From Lycium barbarum (taxonomy: Eukaryota > Streptophyta > Magnoliopsida > Solanales > Solanaceae): DNA of 64,000 bases. Position 1 is the stretch's first letter, and the number at the start of each line of letters is the position of its first letter. The translations under genes and the position numbers were made by a program. Positions 1 through 11,013 of the stretch are shown here, one piece after another. The notes below the pieces were generated by a model that was given only the letters and a program-made list of their open reading frames with translations, made no database searches and had not been told where the DNA came from. Where the stretch lies: assembly GCF_019175385.1 (NCBI RefSeq), contig NC_083345.1, positions 15,214,027-15,278,026 of the forward strand, in the 5' to 3' direction.

Positions 1-102
1 TTTATGGCCGTATATGCTATTTGTATGTGATTCGATATGGATAGGTACGTTTGGGTGCTCAACTCGGGCGCCAGTCACGGCCTACGGGGTTGAGTCGTGA
101 CA
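1..102 (+). mobile_element. 3' end of an LTR, cut by the window edge
   Basis: The sequence ends in GGGGTTGAGTCGTGACA, the inverted counterpart of the TGTCACGACCCAACCCC start seen at 6364 and 15064. It is therefore the CA-terminal end of a related chromovirus-type LTR in plus orientation. Whether it belongs to a full element or a solo LTR cannot be decided because the rest lies outside the window. Confidence 0.75.
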
Positions 103-1256
103 AAACTCCACTCTCAACTATGAACAATAGGCATTCTCCCCCTTTTATCCTTTGCAATGCCTATATTTACTCTTGACATTTTCAATCCTCCGTCTATGTA
201 ATGCCTTTGTATATTAGATAAAATTTATTTTTTAAACCTAGATATTTATAGATTTTTATTTAAATTCATAATATAAGTAGAATAATCCTTTTATGAATTT
301 ATCACAAAATCTAATGTTACTTTTTATGATTGATATTTATACACACACACTCTCACTCACATATTACCTGTTATTTTTACATATGTATGTATATGTATAT
401 TTAAGTTTCACTTTTCTCTTATTCGCTATTGTCAATATATAAACGGTTTTTTGTTGTTATTAATGGAATACCTTAAATTATAATTTAAAATTCATTTACA
501 ATATAAATAAATAATCTTTTAGAAATTTGTTATAGAATATACTCCTATTTTTATTAATTAATTTGTATTACCTATTATTTTTACTTGTATAAATAGATAT
601 TAGAGTTTTGATTATTATTAATAAAAAGAAATTCTTTTTCTTCTCATTTATTTCATTATAGGACGGCATTAAGTTGCATACTCAACTAATATTTCTCACT
701 TTTATTTTTCCCTCTCAAAAGTAATATTTTTTTATATATAGGAAATTTGTTACATAGATTAAAGAGATTTAAAAAATCATGATTTTAAACAAGTGAAAGT
801 AAAAAAGACAAGTTGATAATGTAAGGGTAACATAGGAATTTTAAAAAGTCAATTAGGATAAAAGGATGAGAATGACTATTGTTGAAAGTTGAGGGGAGAG
901 TTTGATTTTTAAAGCAAAGTTTGAGGGTGAAAATAATTTTCATACACAAGACATACATATAATATAACAAGTGATATACATGAGACTGTTGGGAGTGCAA
1001 AAGAAAATGTAGAAGAGAATTGCGAAGTCAAGGTAGTCCACTCAGAATTGTGATTTGATTCTTCCTCTTTAAATTATTGTAAGGTAAGGAGTATTTGGGC
1101 AGTGGTGCAGACCAAGTGTTTTGATAATTGTTCTCACAGAATTCACAGCCCATTTCTCAAGATATAGATGTTAGGGACCAAATCCTAAGTAACATCATGT
1201 GTAAAAGCCTATGGTCCTTTCCGTGACCACACCCTATAAACTGTTTCTGAGAGCAT
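103..1256. other. AT-rich intergenic DNA without a recognisable gene
   Basis: The stretch is AT-rich with short microsatellite-like runs such as the ACACACACAC tract near 343. Only short spurious reading frames occur. A 37-base segment at 951-987 recurs almost unchanged at 61526-61562, so some of it is repeat-derived. The last part (about 1030-1256) continues directly into 18961 once the 17.7-kb retrotransposon is ignored. Confidence 0.6.
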
Positions 1257-1261
1257 TATAA

Positions 1262-2847
1262 TGTTACGGGCTGCCTTCGTTGTGCCTTGGCGCCCATAAC
1301 CCCTGCGCGCCCAGGAGGGCCAAGCGAGTGTCAGTCGTGCAGGAGATGTGCGCAGATGAGTGTCAGCCGCGCGCAGGCAGTGTCGGCCCTGCGCGCAGGC
1401 AGGGTCGGTCGCGCAGGCAGTGTCAGCCGTGCGCGCAGGCAGGGTCGGCCGCGCAGGCAGTGTCAGCCGTGCGCGGGCGACGTGCATTGAAGAGGGGCTC
1501 CGACGGGAGAGAGTCAATAAGCATCTAGAGATGCTCTATGGCATATTATAAGAGTGCCAAGGAAGATTAGCAAGGATCTAGGATGAGCCCATGGGCCGTC
1601 GGCGGACGAGGCCACGCGCGAGCCTGAGTGTCAGTCCCGTGCGTTTCCGAGATATGGATAGAATCTTGGGATTTAGGGTGAGGGGACCCTTCCTAGGATG
1701 TTATGGAATGTGCTTACCAAGTTTGGAGTCATTTGAAGATCGTTCACCTAAGGGCTTGACTTAGCCAAGGAGCAGTGTCAGTGATAAAGCTCCCGAAGGC
1801 TATATCTCGTTCCACGAGTATGGGGATGAGACGAAACATCATGGAGGAGTGAAGGAAGTCAAGAGAAAGAGTTAGGAACAGACGGCGCCTCATTTGGAGT
1901 TCGGAAGAGTGAGAAAGGCCCATTGTGATTCTCTGGCAAAATGATGTCCAGTGCTAGAACTTGGGTTTTTCTTTTTAAAGCATATATAAGGAGGGCAGAG
2001 GTGTCTACAACTCAGCCAGCCTCCCCCGTGCGTGCTGTCGGCCAGGCGCACTAAGTGAGCAACCTTGAGGGAGGACCTCAAGGGCCTGCCTAGGCATCTC
2101 ATAGGAGTGTCCTAGGTATCCATACGAGTTAGGGGACTCTATGGACGGCGTCGTGCCTGCGGGCCGCGTTGGGCGCACAACGAGTGCCGGAGGCTTGACG
2201 TAGAAACTGATTATGCCCCGCGGGCTACATTTATGGATGTTAAAGACCTCCGTGCCGATTGAGTACTCGAGGCACCACTCAAGAGCCTCGTGTATCAACT
2301 TGTGAGCTTGGCTTGGGTTCAGCCTTGCAAGCAAGGGTCCGTTGGCCTAGACGTGCAGTCGTGGGGTGACGCTGCACCACGAGGGATGGAAGTAAGTTGC
2401 GAGGGCTATATTCGCCAATGCCATGGGACAACCATAGGCACATGAAAGAGGACCGCACCTGACAAAGGCCAAGGATTGGAAGTTGCCCTACTCGGGCACG
2501 ACACAAGGCAAGTGTCAAGCTTGAGGATATGACTGTGCGCGCAGGAGCGACGCTCAGTGTCAGGCGAGGGACATGCATGTCCGTAGCCAACCCAAGGGGT
2601 GCGCATAGACGAGACCCAGCATATGAAATGTGCCACAAGGGCATGATAGCAAGACAAGGCTGAAGCCTTGACATCAAACGGGCGGCACAAGAAAAGCTAA
2701 GCCTCTGAGGCAAGCTTCACCATAGGCATGGGGTCGTGCCAAGAAAACCTGGGATAAGGAAAGGCTGGCTTGTAGTCAGGTGGGACTACGAGCGCCGCAC
2801 GGGCTATTTTTGTGCCGCTGCCGCTTAGGAGGAGTCGGCCCGTGACA
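1262..2847 (+). repeat. 5' LTR of the LARD-like element
   Basis: It runs from TGTTACGGGC to GCCCGTGACA, immediately after the target duplication TATAA and two bases before the primer-binding site. It is much richer in GC than its surroundings. The intact insertion point of the nested chromovirus can be read in this copy near 1995 (GGCAGAGGTGTCTAC). Differences from the 3' copy are few, for example a GCC triplet near 1918 missing from the other LTR. Confidence 0.9.
1361..1480 (+). repeat. GC-rich minisatellite inside the LTR (about 20-bp units)
   Basis: About five imperfect copies of a unit resembling GCGCAGGCAGTGTCAGCCGT follow one another, alternating between GTGTCAGCC and GGGTCGGCC variants. 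The same tract with the same copy number is in the other LTR (5728-5850), so it was present before insertion. Confidence 0.8.
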
Positions 2848-2849
2848 GT

Positions 2850-2861
2850 TGGTATCAGAGC
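2850..2861 (+). promoter_or_regulatory. Primer-binding site (tRNA-Met type) of the LARD-like element
   Basis: TGGTATCAGAGC lies two bases after the LTR end. This is the usual plant primer site complementary to the 3' end of a methionine tRNA. It sets the element's orientation as plus. Confidence 0.9.
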
Positions 2862-5615
2862 GAAGGGTGAGCATTGTGATGCTGAGTTGATATCACGTGT
2901 GATTGATATTAGCAATAGTGGATTGCAGTGCGGTTTGAAATGAAGCCATTGGCGAAGGTTGATCTGGCCAGAGTCAGAAAGACGAGTGAAGCCACAGTTA
3001 CGTTCACATCTCCCATGAGCTAAATTTTTTTTAAGAGCATTGGTTGGATGTCAGTGCAGAGATCACATCAAAGCAGGAATGATATTCTTCATGCCAGTCG
3101 AATGGGTGAACCCGATACTACTGGTTACAAGGGATTGGTTGCGCGTATTATGGCTATAATTTGCTTTGTCAGCCATGAACTACGACTTTCAGGATCAGGC
3201 CATTTCACAGCCGTTGTTTCCGCCATCGTCTGTGTTTTGGGAGTTGATTTTGGGGCATCCTAGTTTGATTGAAGTATCTTCAAGGGATGTCATCCATGCA
3301 GTGGATGCTGTTTTCAGAGGGATTCCCTTGAGGCATGTTTGGTTGGCTTTTGCGCCATCAGAGGATGGTCATCTTAGTGCACCGGCGTGCGATACTGTTG
3401 GGATTTTATTGCAAGACGGGAAAAACGGATAGCTGAAGCTCAAATGTTCTTTATTGTGATGATCCATCAGTTAGTTAGAAACTCTGTTAGCAGTGGGCTA
3501 GCAGCTTTGCTGAGCAAGGCATGGACTTGGCTAGAATGTCAAGCGAAGGTAGCGAGCGTTCCAGAGGGTTCACTTGCATCAAAAACTTGTCGGTTCAAAA
3601 TGTCTGGTCGTGTGATGCAACAAGTCAGAGTTGTTGGCCATTTTGAAGAGGGGAAAATAGGAAGCAAATTTTCTTTCAAACAGTCTAGGCTCCCGCTGAG
3701 GAGAGGGACATGCCGATGAGTCGGGTGGTCAGGAAAAAGGCCATGTTTGCCAGGTCGAGCAACCATGTTGTGGAGAGCTACGAGCCATAGACTATAAACT
3801 TTGGGATTGATCGTGGTGATCCTACAGTGGATGCGACAGACGCATTAGTTGAGCGTCTTTCCAGGATGGATAGACTTGAGTATTGCCTGAGGGCATTGGA
3901 AAGCGTCCTTCGAGGGTTGGACGTTATGGGGAAGATGACGGACGCCTAGCCATCTGAAGGGTTGCAATGAATGGAAGGTGAGACCCTCAAAAACCATGTC
4001 GGACAAGTGGGCTTGGTGCCTACAACATGGAGCAAGCTTCGCTTGCAGGATTGGGTGCTACGTTCGACGGGAGATGAGCTAGCACCACAAAGTTGGAGCT
4101 CTACAGAGTTAGAGCAAGGCGTGCCAGTGAGCCGCGACAACGTAAGGAATGGCCTGGGAGCAGGATTCCTTGCGGGATGATTGAATGTCACAATGAGGTG
4201 GAGGCAGCCACCATGTTTATGAAATAGAAGGCCAAACCATTTTAATGGGGAGGCAAATTCAGAAGGGCGCCACTACAGAGGTAGGGACGCATAGACAAAA
4301 ACCAAGTTGACCCGCTAGACGGAGAGGCATTGTTGGTTAGAATGTGGAATTGCGTGGAGCAGGAAGAGGACGGAGTCGAACCGCGTGAAGCGGGGAGATC
4401 CTTGAAGGATGATGGACCACTTTGTAGGGAGGTAAAGATGGAATGGGGCCAAACTGCCAGGGCAGGGCGGCGATGCTGAAGGCGAGCCAAACCACTTAGC
4501 GTGGGGAGGCAGATGTGTGGAAATGTGTCGAACCACCAGAGTGGGGAGATACAAGAGTTAGCCGAGGAGGCAATGGGTTGAATCACGAATGTGAGGAGGC
4601 CGAGGTAAAGTGGGGTTAGCTAAGCTTCGAATTGGATGGGTTTCCAAGTTTGAGAATGTAGTCTTTCCAGAGCAGAGAGTACTGGGGTACACCAAACGAC
4701 CGGGGAACCACAGAGATGGAACCAAGTGCTGAGGCACACCGGGATCGTAGGGAATCTGTCGAGGGAGTGACAATCTAAGAACCAAGATGTTGTTCAGAAT
4801 AGGCGAAGCTACCACTTTGAGGAAATGAAGTACCCACCACGAGTACGTCCCAAGAACTTGACGAGTGCCAAGAGGGTGCAAAATATGTAAGTGCCAAAGA
4901 CACCACTGGGGAGCGTGGGTCATGCAGGGGCCGTGTGAGACGTCAAAGGGGACAAGATTGGGTTTGAAATGCCGCTAGTGCCAGTGTGTGGGCAAGTTAA
5001 CTTCGATTTATGGGGTCGAGCCTCGATTTGTTTATAAAGTTGGTATAGCGGGATCTTGCGGAGGAAACCGGACAAAGGACCATGAGGAAATGGTTGGCAA
5101 AGGTTGCCACATCGAGGGATGCCTACCTTGACAAACAACGAAAACTGTCTTCCACTTTTAGTGAGGGAGTGTTCGCCTGTGAAGAGGTGTTGGGCCATGT
5201 GAAAATTGAAGGACGATTGTCTTCTGAAGAAAATGGTAAAAAAAAAAGGGGGGGCTGCAAAGGTTGCAGTTGGACTGTGGAAGTCGCACCAATGGGTGCT
5301 ATGTAGGAATTACCAAGATGGGAGACAAATGTTCCTGATCTGATGAAGGCCGTGAGGAACATGGTGTGGATGACAGGCGGTCACCACAAAATTAGCCACC
5401 AGAGGGTGCAAGTGTGGAGGCACTTTCCAAGCGAGGTGCAGAGGCACGCTTGGGAGAAACTAGGGAGGAGAAGTGCATGGGGCACGACTCCATTTTTAAG
5501 AGGAGATGAGATGGGTTTTAGACCCAAAGGACTAGGGAAGGAGATGTGAGACCCCAAGGGGGCAAACTCCGGGTTGGCGTGGACGTGTCTATGTCATCGA
5601 GGACGATGACGAGCT
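2862..5615 (+). other. Non-coding internal domain of the LARD-like element
   Basis: About 2.75 kb without retroviral motifs in any frame. Short open stretches exist (for example 3166-3432). The stretch 3791-3949 would encode about 52 charged, possibly helical residues ending MGKMTDA, but none resembles Gag or Pol. Between about 4225 and 4620 a degenerate motif like CCAAACCACTT..TGGGGAGGC recurs at irregular spacing. A long A run followed by seven G lies near 5240. Confidence 0.6.
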
Positions 5616-5629
5616 TGAGTGGGGGAGAA
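5616..5629 (+). promoter_or_regulatory. Polypurine tract of the LARD-like element
   Basis: TTGAGTGGGGGAGAA directly precedes the TGTTACGGGC start of the 3' LTR. Its position and purine richness match a plus-strand priming tract. Confidence 0.75.
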
Positions 5630-6363
5630 TGTTACGGGCTGCCTTCGTTGTGCCTTGGCGCCCATAACCCCTGCGCGCCCAGGAGGGCCAAGCGAGTGTC
5701 AGTCGTGCAGGAGATGTGCGCAGATGAGTGTCGGCCGCGCGCAGGCAGTGTCGGCCGTGCTTGCAGGCAGTGTCGGTCGCGCAGGCAGTGTCAGCCGTGC
5801 GCGCAGGCAGGGTCGGCCGCGCAGGCAGTGTCAGCCGTGCGCGGGCGACGTGCATTGAAGAGGGGCTCCGACGGGCGAGAGTCAATAAGCATCTAGAGAT
5901 GCTCTATGGCATCTTATAAGAGTGCCAAGGAAGTTTAACAAGGATCTGGGATGAGCCCATGGGCCGTCGGCGGACGAGGCCACGCGCGAGCCTGAGTGTC
6001 AGTCCCGTGCGTTTCTGAGCTATGGATGGAATCTTGGGATTTAGGGTGAGGGGACCCTTCCTAGGATGTTATGGAATGTGCTTACCAAGTTTGGCGTCAT
6101 TTGAAGATCGTTCACCTAAGGGCTTGACTTAGCCAAGGAGCAGTGTCAGTGATAAAGCTCCCGAAGGCTATATCTCGTTCCACGAGTATGGGGATGAGAC
6201 GAAACATCATGGAGGAGTGAAGGAAGTCAAGAGAAAGAGTTAGGAACAGACGGCGCCTCATTTGGAGTTCGGAAGAGTGAGAAACCATTGTGATTCTCTG
6301 GCAAAATGATGTCCAGTGCTAGAACTTGGGTTTTTCTTTTTAAAGCATATATAAGGGGGGCAG
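5630..6363 (+). repeat. 3' LTR of the LARD-like element, left part
   Basis: Matches 1262-2000 closely, including the GC-rich minisatellite. It stops at GGCAG (6359-6363), the target duplication of the nested chromovirus, and resumes after 18106. Confidence 0.9.
5728..5850 (+). repeat. GC-rich minisatellite in the 3' LTR
   Basis: Counterpart of the tract at 1361-1480, same number of about 20-bp units with a few substitutions (for example TGCTTGCAGG where the other copy has TGCGCGCAGG). Confidence 0.78.
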
Positions 6364-6894
6364 TGTCACGACCCAACCCCGTAGGCCGTGACTAGTGCTC
6401 GATCTGGGCACTCAGTCACATTCTAGTATATAGCAGAAGCCGACAAGGCTTTGGTTCCAATTTAGATAATCTCCAAAAAAATTTCGGCAGAGTTTCCTTT
6501 GTTTTACGGACTATCCCATATACCCTGCACGCAGAAAATACCAACAAAGGCCACACAGGGCCAACAGAGTAACATTTAAATATATGCGGACCGGCCGCCG
6601 CGGCGAATGGGATTGCCCAAACACAACATATACACACAGCTGTACAGAAAGATCCCAACCCATAAACATGTCCACAGACCTCTAATAGACCGACAGAATC
6701 ATATGACGGGACAGGGCCCCGCCGTACCCATGAACGAGAATATACATATATAGAAGTGACAGACTATACCAAAAGATGGCTCTGAATAAAAGAGCGCTCC
6801 AAAAATAGCAGAATGAGATCCTAAGCGGACGGATCAGCAAACCTGTCGTCGGTACCTGCGCGGCATGAAAACGCAGCCCCCCCAGGAAAGGGGG

Positions 6895-6915
6895 TCAGTA
6901 CGAAATATGTACTGA
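6895..6915. repeat. LTR palindrome TCAGTAC-7-GTACTGA
   Basis: A perfect 7-bp inverted repeat with a 7-base loop, next to a C-rich run. The same arrangement is at 15594-15614, and weaker versions occur in the other LTR families of this window. Confidence 0.6.
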
Positions 6916-9082
6916 ATATGTAAAGCCTGAGTTATAGAAACAAAATCATAACTGGTATAGAACGTACAGAAAGTAAACAGAAAATACAAAGTATCAGATA
7001 TATATTTTCAAAACATGCGGAGTGTGTACAGAAACATATGTCATATCAAATCCGGCCCCTGCCAAAGGACTCGGCAGACAGAACGTGGCCACCCTCCCGA
7101 CGCTGGTGCCACAACACAGAAGAATCAGAATGGGGCATAGCCCCGTAACATAATATGTCATATCAGGTGGCCATAGTAAATCATATCAGAACAAGCGTAC
7201 ATGGCACAACATACTCCACAAACCCATGTACGCGTATACCTGCCCCCTCACATTGAGGCACGGCGAACAATGCAAAGGATCACGCTTGACAACATATCCT
7301 GGCCCGGGCTCAGTGTGGGAAACATTGGGGCATCCACGAATGGAGTAGTGAGAGACTAATGCAATTAAAATATCATGAATGTTTCCATAGACTCGATGAG
7401 GCATATCAAAGACAAACCGATCCAATGAAGTCGGAAGGAATCATAGTAAATAAGTTTCGAGTATCAAAACAATTTATCAGACTTAATGGAATATTTAAAA
7501 CAACGTTTGTTAGGTAATTAGAATGGTAGTCAAAACGTTTCTTTTAAGAACTATTCGAAAAGAAGACTTAAGTGCATTAAGGGCAAAACCGGGAATAGTG
7601 GGCCCACCTCGGGACAAGCAAGGCGATGGGTCCAAATTACGCCCTTTAAGATTATGGGATCACCTATAAAGGTTCTACGGACATTCTGTAGCTTTCCAAG
7701 GAGTTTAGAGAAGGTTTGCATAATTTCCAAGAAAACATACCAAAAGCGTTCAATCATACTGAAAGAAAAAGTGGTATTTTCACTTGCAGATTTCGAGGGG
7801 CAGAAAGTCTTTCGAGGCCCGAATTCGATCCTAATACACTTAGGCATGCCAAAAGAAGGATCAGGGTAGCTTTACATACCTTTGGAGCTTTTTAAGCCTA
7901 TCCAAGCTCACTCTCCGTTTCGTCGAAAATCTGCAAATGGTCACATTTACCAATTGTAAGCTATAGATGCTACGAATTCAATTCAACTCATATTTGTCTA
8001 CCGAAATTTCGGCAGCACTTCCCCTATACATATAGCACCCCCGAGAATTCAACTCGGCTCACAATCATCAACAACAACCCAAACAACAACATCAACATCA
8101 ACAACAAACACTAGAAGCACAATATGGCACAACTAGTTCTACTTGCCGACATAATGCCATAACCTTTACTTTAATCTTAACTTTCAAACTAATCTCAACG
8201 ATTTCACATTCATTATCAATCTAGATCACCACAACATAGTTTAGAAGCATTTCATATCGTTTTCCTCAAATTATACACACGATATACATAATATACAAAC
8301 TTTCCGCCAAAGTCATAATTTATCCAAAACTCCTAATCTTTGGCATACGTATTCATAACATGTTTCCTTCTTCCAAGTTCATCTATACTTGTCATAATTA
8401 GCAACCTAATAACTTCATTTTCATAATGTCGTAAAATCGTACTAAAACGACATAAGCTTCAATATTCCATTTCGATACAACTTATATCATTTCATCTCCA
8501 TATACATTGCAAGTATCATAATAACACATTAAACAAACTTAATCCATTTCCATTCCACACACTCCAAACCTCACGGCCAAATGCTATTTTTATCAATTCA
8601 ATCAAATTTATTCCCCTTTCATTCTCAACATAAATTCCATCACATTCACAACTAGAATATAACATGAATTCAACACATTGTGGCTATATAATTAGAACAT
8701 ACCCACGGCTACACACTCACCACACACACCCACTTTGCAAACTTCCATTTCTTCATACAATCAACACATTTCTACATACTACAACACAAACAAAACTTAA
8801 TAACACAAAGATAAGGGAGAAATTCTTACCTTTTCCTCAAGTCTTCTTCACTTGGAGATGTGATCACTTTGGTGATTCTAATGCCTCCCACTCCAAACAA
8901 ACTATACCAAGTTACAAAGGAACCTTTACTTAGTAGGAAATCAACAAGAAATAAATTTTTAGAACAATATTTTTGGTGGCTATTTTTCCCTAGCAAACCC
9001 GAGAACCCTCCTTGCTCTTCTTCTATTTTTGTTCTTGCTTATCTTGTTTCTTGACTTGTCTTGATAATTATCCTAACATATA

Positions 9083-9117
9083 CTAGTTGATCACATGACT
9101 AGCACATGATCAACTAG
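9083..9117. repeat. Perfect inverted repeat (hairpin) in the LTR
   Basis: CTAGTTGATCA and TGATCAACTAG, 11 bp each, separated by 13 bases. The identical structure is at 17782-17816 in the other LTR. Confidence 0.75.
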
Positions 9118-9402
9118 ATGGATTTGGGCCAAAATCAAAGGCTTGGCCGGCCACCCTTTACTCTTTGGGCCTCATTTTATTTCAATTTTTGTTGAGCCCA
9201 ATAACTTGTAAATCACATTTTGTAATTCCCGAAACTAATTTCCAAAATTTCAAATTTGCCCTTAGCCTTATCCCACACTTCCACAACTCTATTCTTTCAT
9301 GCCCAACTACTATGTTAAATAAAAATTAATTATGACCTTATTTCTTACAAGTCAAGAATATTTCCAAATTTTTTCCAACGTTTGAAAACACGGGATATAA
9401 CA

Positions 9403-9416
9403 TCCTCCTCCCCTTT
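9403..9416 (-). promoter_or_regulatory. Polypurine tract of the nested chromovirus
   Basis: On the minus strand AAAGGGGAGGAGGA abuts the 3' LTR, as expected for the plus-strand primer. Confidence 0.85.
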
Positions 9417-9483
9417 AGAACATTCGTCATCGAATGTTAAATTAATCTTATAGGGTTTGAAATGGCTTCGGGGGAGTTTCTGT

Positions 9484-10556
9484 TTATAAACAGCACAAAT
9501 AGTACACATTCATTATCGAAATGGAATTAAGCAAAGATTCGGAATTACCTGAGGGCACTGGGAACAAATGAGGATATTTCTTCTTCATCTCCTCTTCGGC
9601 TTCCCAGGTCATTTCCTCCCTATTATTATTCCGCCACAGCACCTCAACAGAGGCTACATCCTTGTTCCGGAGCTTTCTTACCTGGCGGTCCAAAATGGCT
9701 ACGGGCTGCTCCTCGTAAGATAACTGCTCCGTCACCTGAATATCATCCGCAGAAAATATCCTGGAGGGATCACCAATGCATTTGCGGAGCATAGACACAT
9801 GGAATACCGGATGTACCGCTTCCAAATCTGATGGCAGATCTAACTCATAGGCGACATTTCCAATTTTTATAATAATCTGATAAGGCCCAATATAACGCGG
9901 ACTAAGCTTACCCTTTCTGCCGAACCGCATTACACCTTTCATAGGCGATACCTTTAGAAATACCCAATCACCAACCTGGAATTCCAAAGGACGACGCCGT
10001 TTATCCGCGTATGATTTCTGTCGACTCTGGGCTGCCAATAGTCGTTCTCGGATAAGTTTCACCTTATCAACTGCCTGCTGGATCATATCTGGGCCGATTA
10101 ATTCTGTCTCGCCAATATCAAACCAGCCAATAGGTGACCTGCATTTCCTGCCATACAAAGCCTCGTACGGAGCCATCTGGATGTTGGAATGGTAACTGTT
10201 GTTATAAGCAAATTCAATCAATGGCAAGTGATCCTCCCAGCTACCTCTGAAATCAATAACACAGGCCCGCAACATATCTTCAAGTGTCTGGATAGTGTGC
10301 TCGGCCTGTCCGTCACTCTGAGGATGGAAAGCTGTGCTCAGGCTCAGCTGAGTCCCTAATCCTTCCTGAAAAGATCTCCAGAAGTTCGCTGTGAACTGAG
10401 CACCTCTGTCCGTGATAATAGATATAGGAACTCCATGAAGTCGCACAATTTCTTTAATATAAAGCCTGACATAATCCTCAGCGGAGTAAGTAGTTCTGAC
10501 GGGGAGAAAATGGGCTGATTTTGTCAGCCTATCAACAATAACCCAGATGGAATCAT
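9484..10556 (-). pseudogene. Downstream part of chromovirus pol: integrase core repeat, GPY/F and chromodomain
   Basis: This is the C-terminal continuation of the polyprotein encoded upstream, in a different frame. It carries a second copy of the integrase core (from [16 protein letters not shown] to [10 protein letters not shown]), then a GPY/F-type module (SPRYIGPYQI, FHVSMLRK). It ends in a chromodomain-like tail (VLWRNNN, EEMTWEAEEEM, YPHLF). In the family these parts bind and join element cDNA to chromosomal DNA and steer the choice of site. The reading frame formally starts further upstream, at 10674, but those first residues are duplication sequence read out of frame. The frame was lost because the tandem duplication is 457 bp, not a multiple of three. 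Confidence 0.85.
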
Positions 10557-11013
10557 AATTCTGTCTCGCCAATATCAAACCAGCCAATAGGTGACCTGCA
10601 TTTCCTGCCATACAAAGCCTCGTACGGAGCCATCTGGATGCTGGAATGGTAACTGTTGTTATAAGCAAATTCAATCAATGGCAAGTGATCCTCCCAGCTA
10701 CCTCTGAAATCAATAACACAGGCCCGCAACATATCTTCAAGTGTCTGGATAGTGCGCTCGGCCTGTCCGTCACTCTGAGGATGAAAACTTGTGCTCAGGC
10801 TCAGCTGAGTCCCTAATCCTTCCTGAAAAGATCTCCAGAAGTTCACTGTGAACTGAGCACCTCTGTCCGTGATAATAGATATAGGAACTCCATGAAGTCG
10901 CACAATTTCTTTAATATAAAGCCTGGCATAATCCTCAGCGGAGTAAGTAGTTCTGACGGGGAGAAAATGGGCTGATTTTGTCAGCCTATCAACAATAACC
11001 CAGATGGAATCAT
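10100..11013 (-). repeat. 457-bp direct tandem duplication inside the integrase region
   Basis: Copy 1 is 10100-10556 and copy 2 is 10557-11013; both begin AATTCTGTCTCGCCAATA. The copies are very similar but not identical; in protein terms H/R, N/S, V/A and A/S differences are visible. The length puts the two pol segments out of frame. Confidence 0.9.

Larger units (their letters stand above)
6364..9402 (-). repeat. 3' LTR of the nested chromovirus
   Basis: 3039 bp, TGTCACGACC to GATATAACA. It differs from the copy at 15064-18101 at scattered positions, for example GATTGCCC at about 6611 versus GATCGCCC at about 15311, and one extra C in the C run near 6880. This indicates a fairly recent insertion. 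It contains the TCAGTAC..GTACTGA palindrome (6895-6915) and a hairpin at 9083-9117. Confidence 0.92.

Noticed and set aside
1209..1551. Overlapping Arg/Ala/Cys-rich frames on both strands at the LARD LTR start, repeated at 5546-5919
   Set aside because: They arise from the GC-rich minisatellite, which is stop-poor in several frames.
6416..6658. An 80-residue frame conserved at 15116-15358, and similar pairs in the chromovirus LTRs
   Set aside because: Identity reflects the two LTRs of one element, not selection on a protein.
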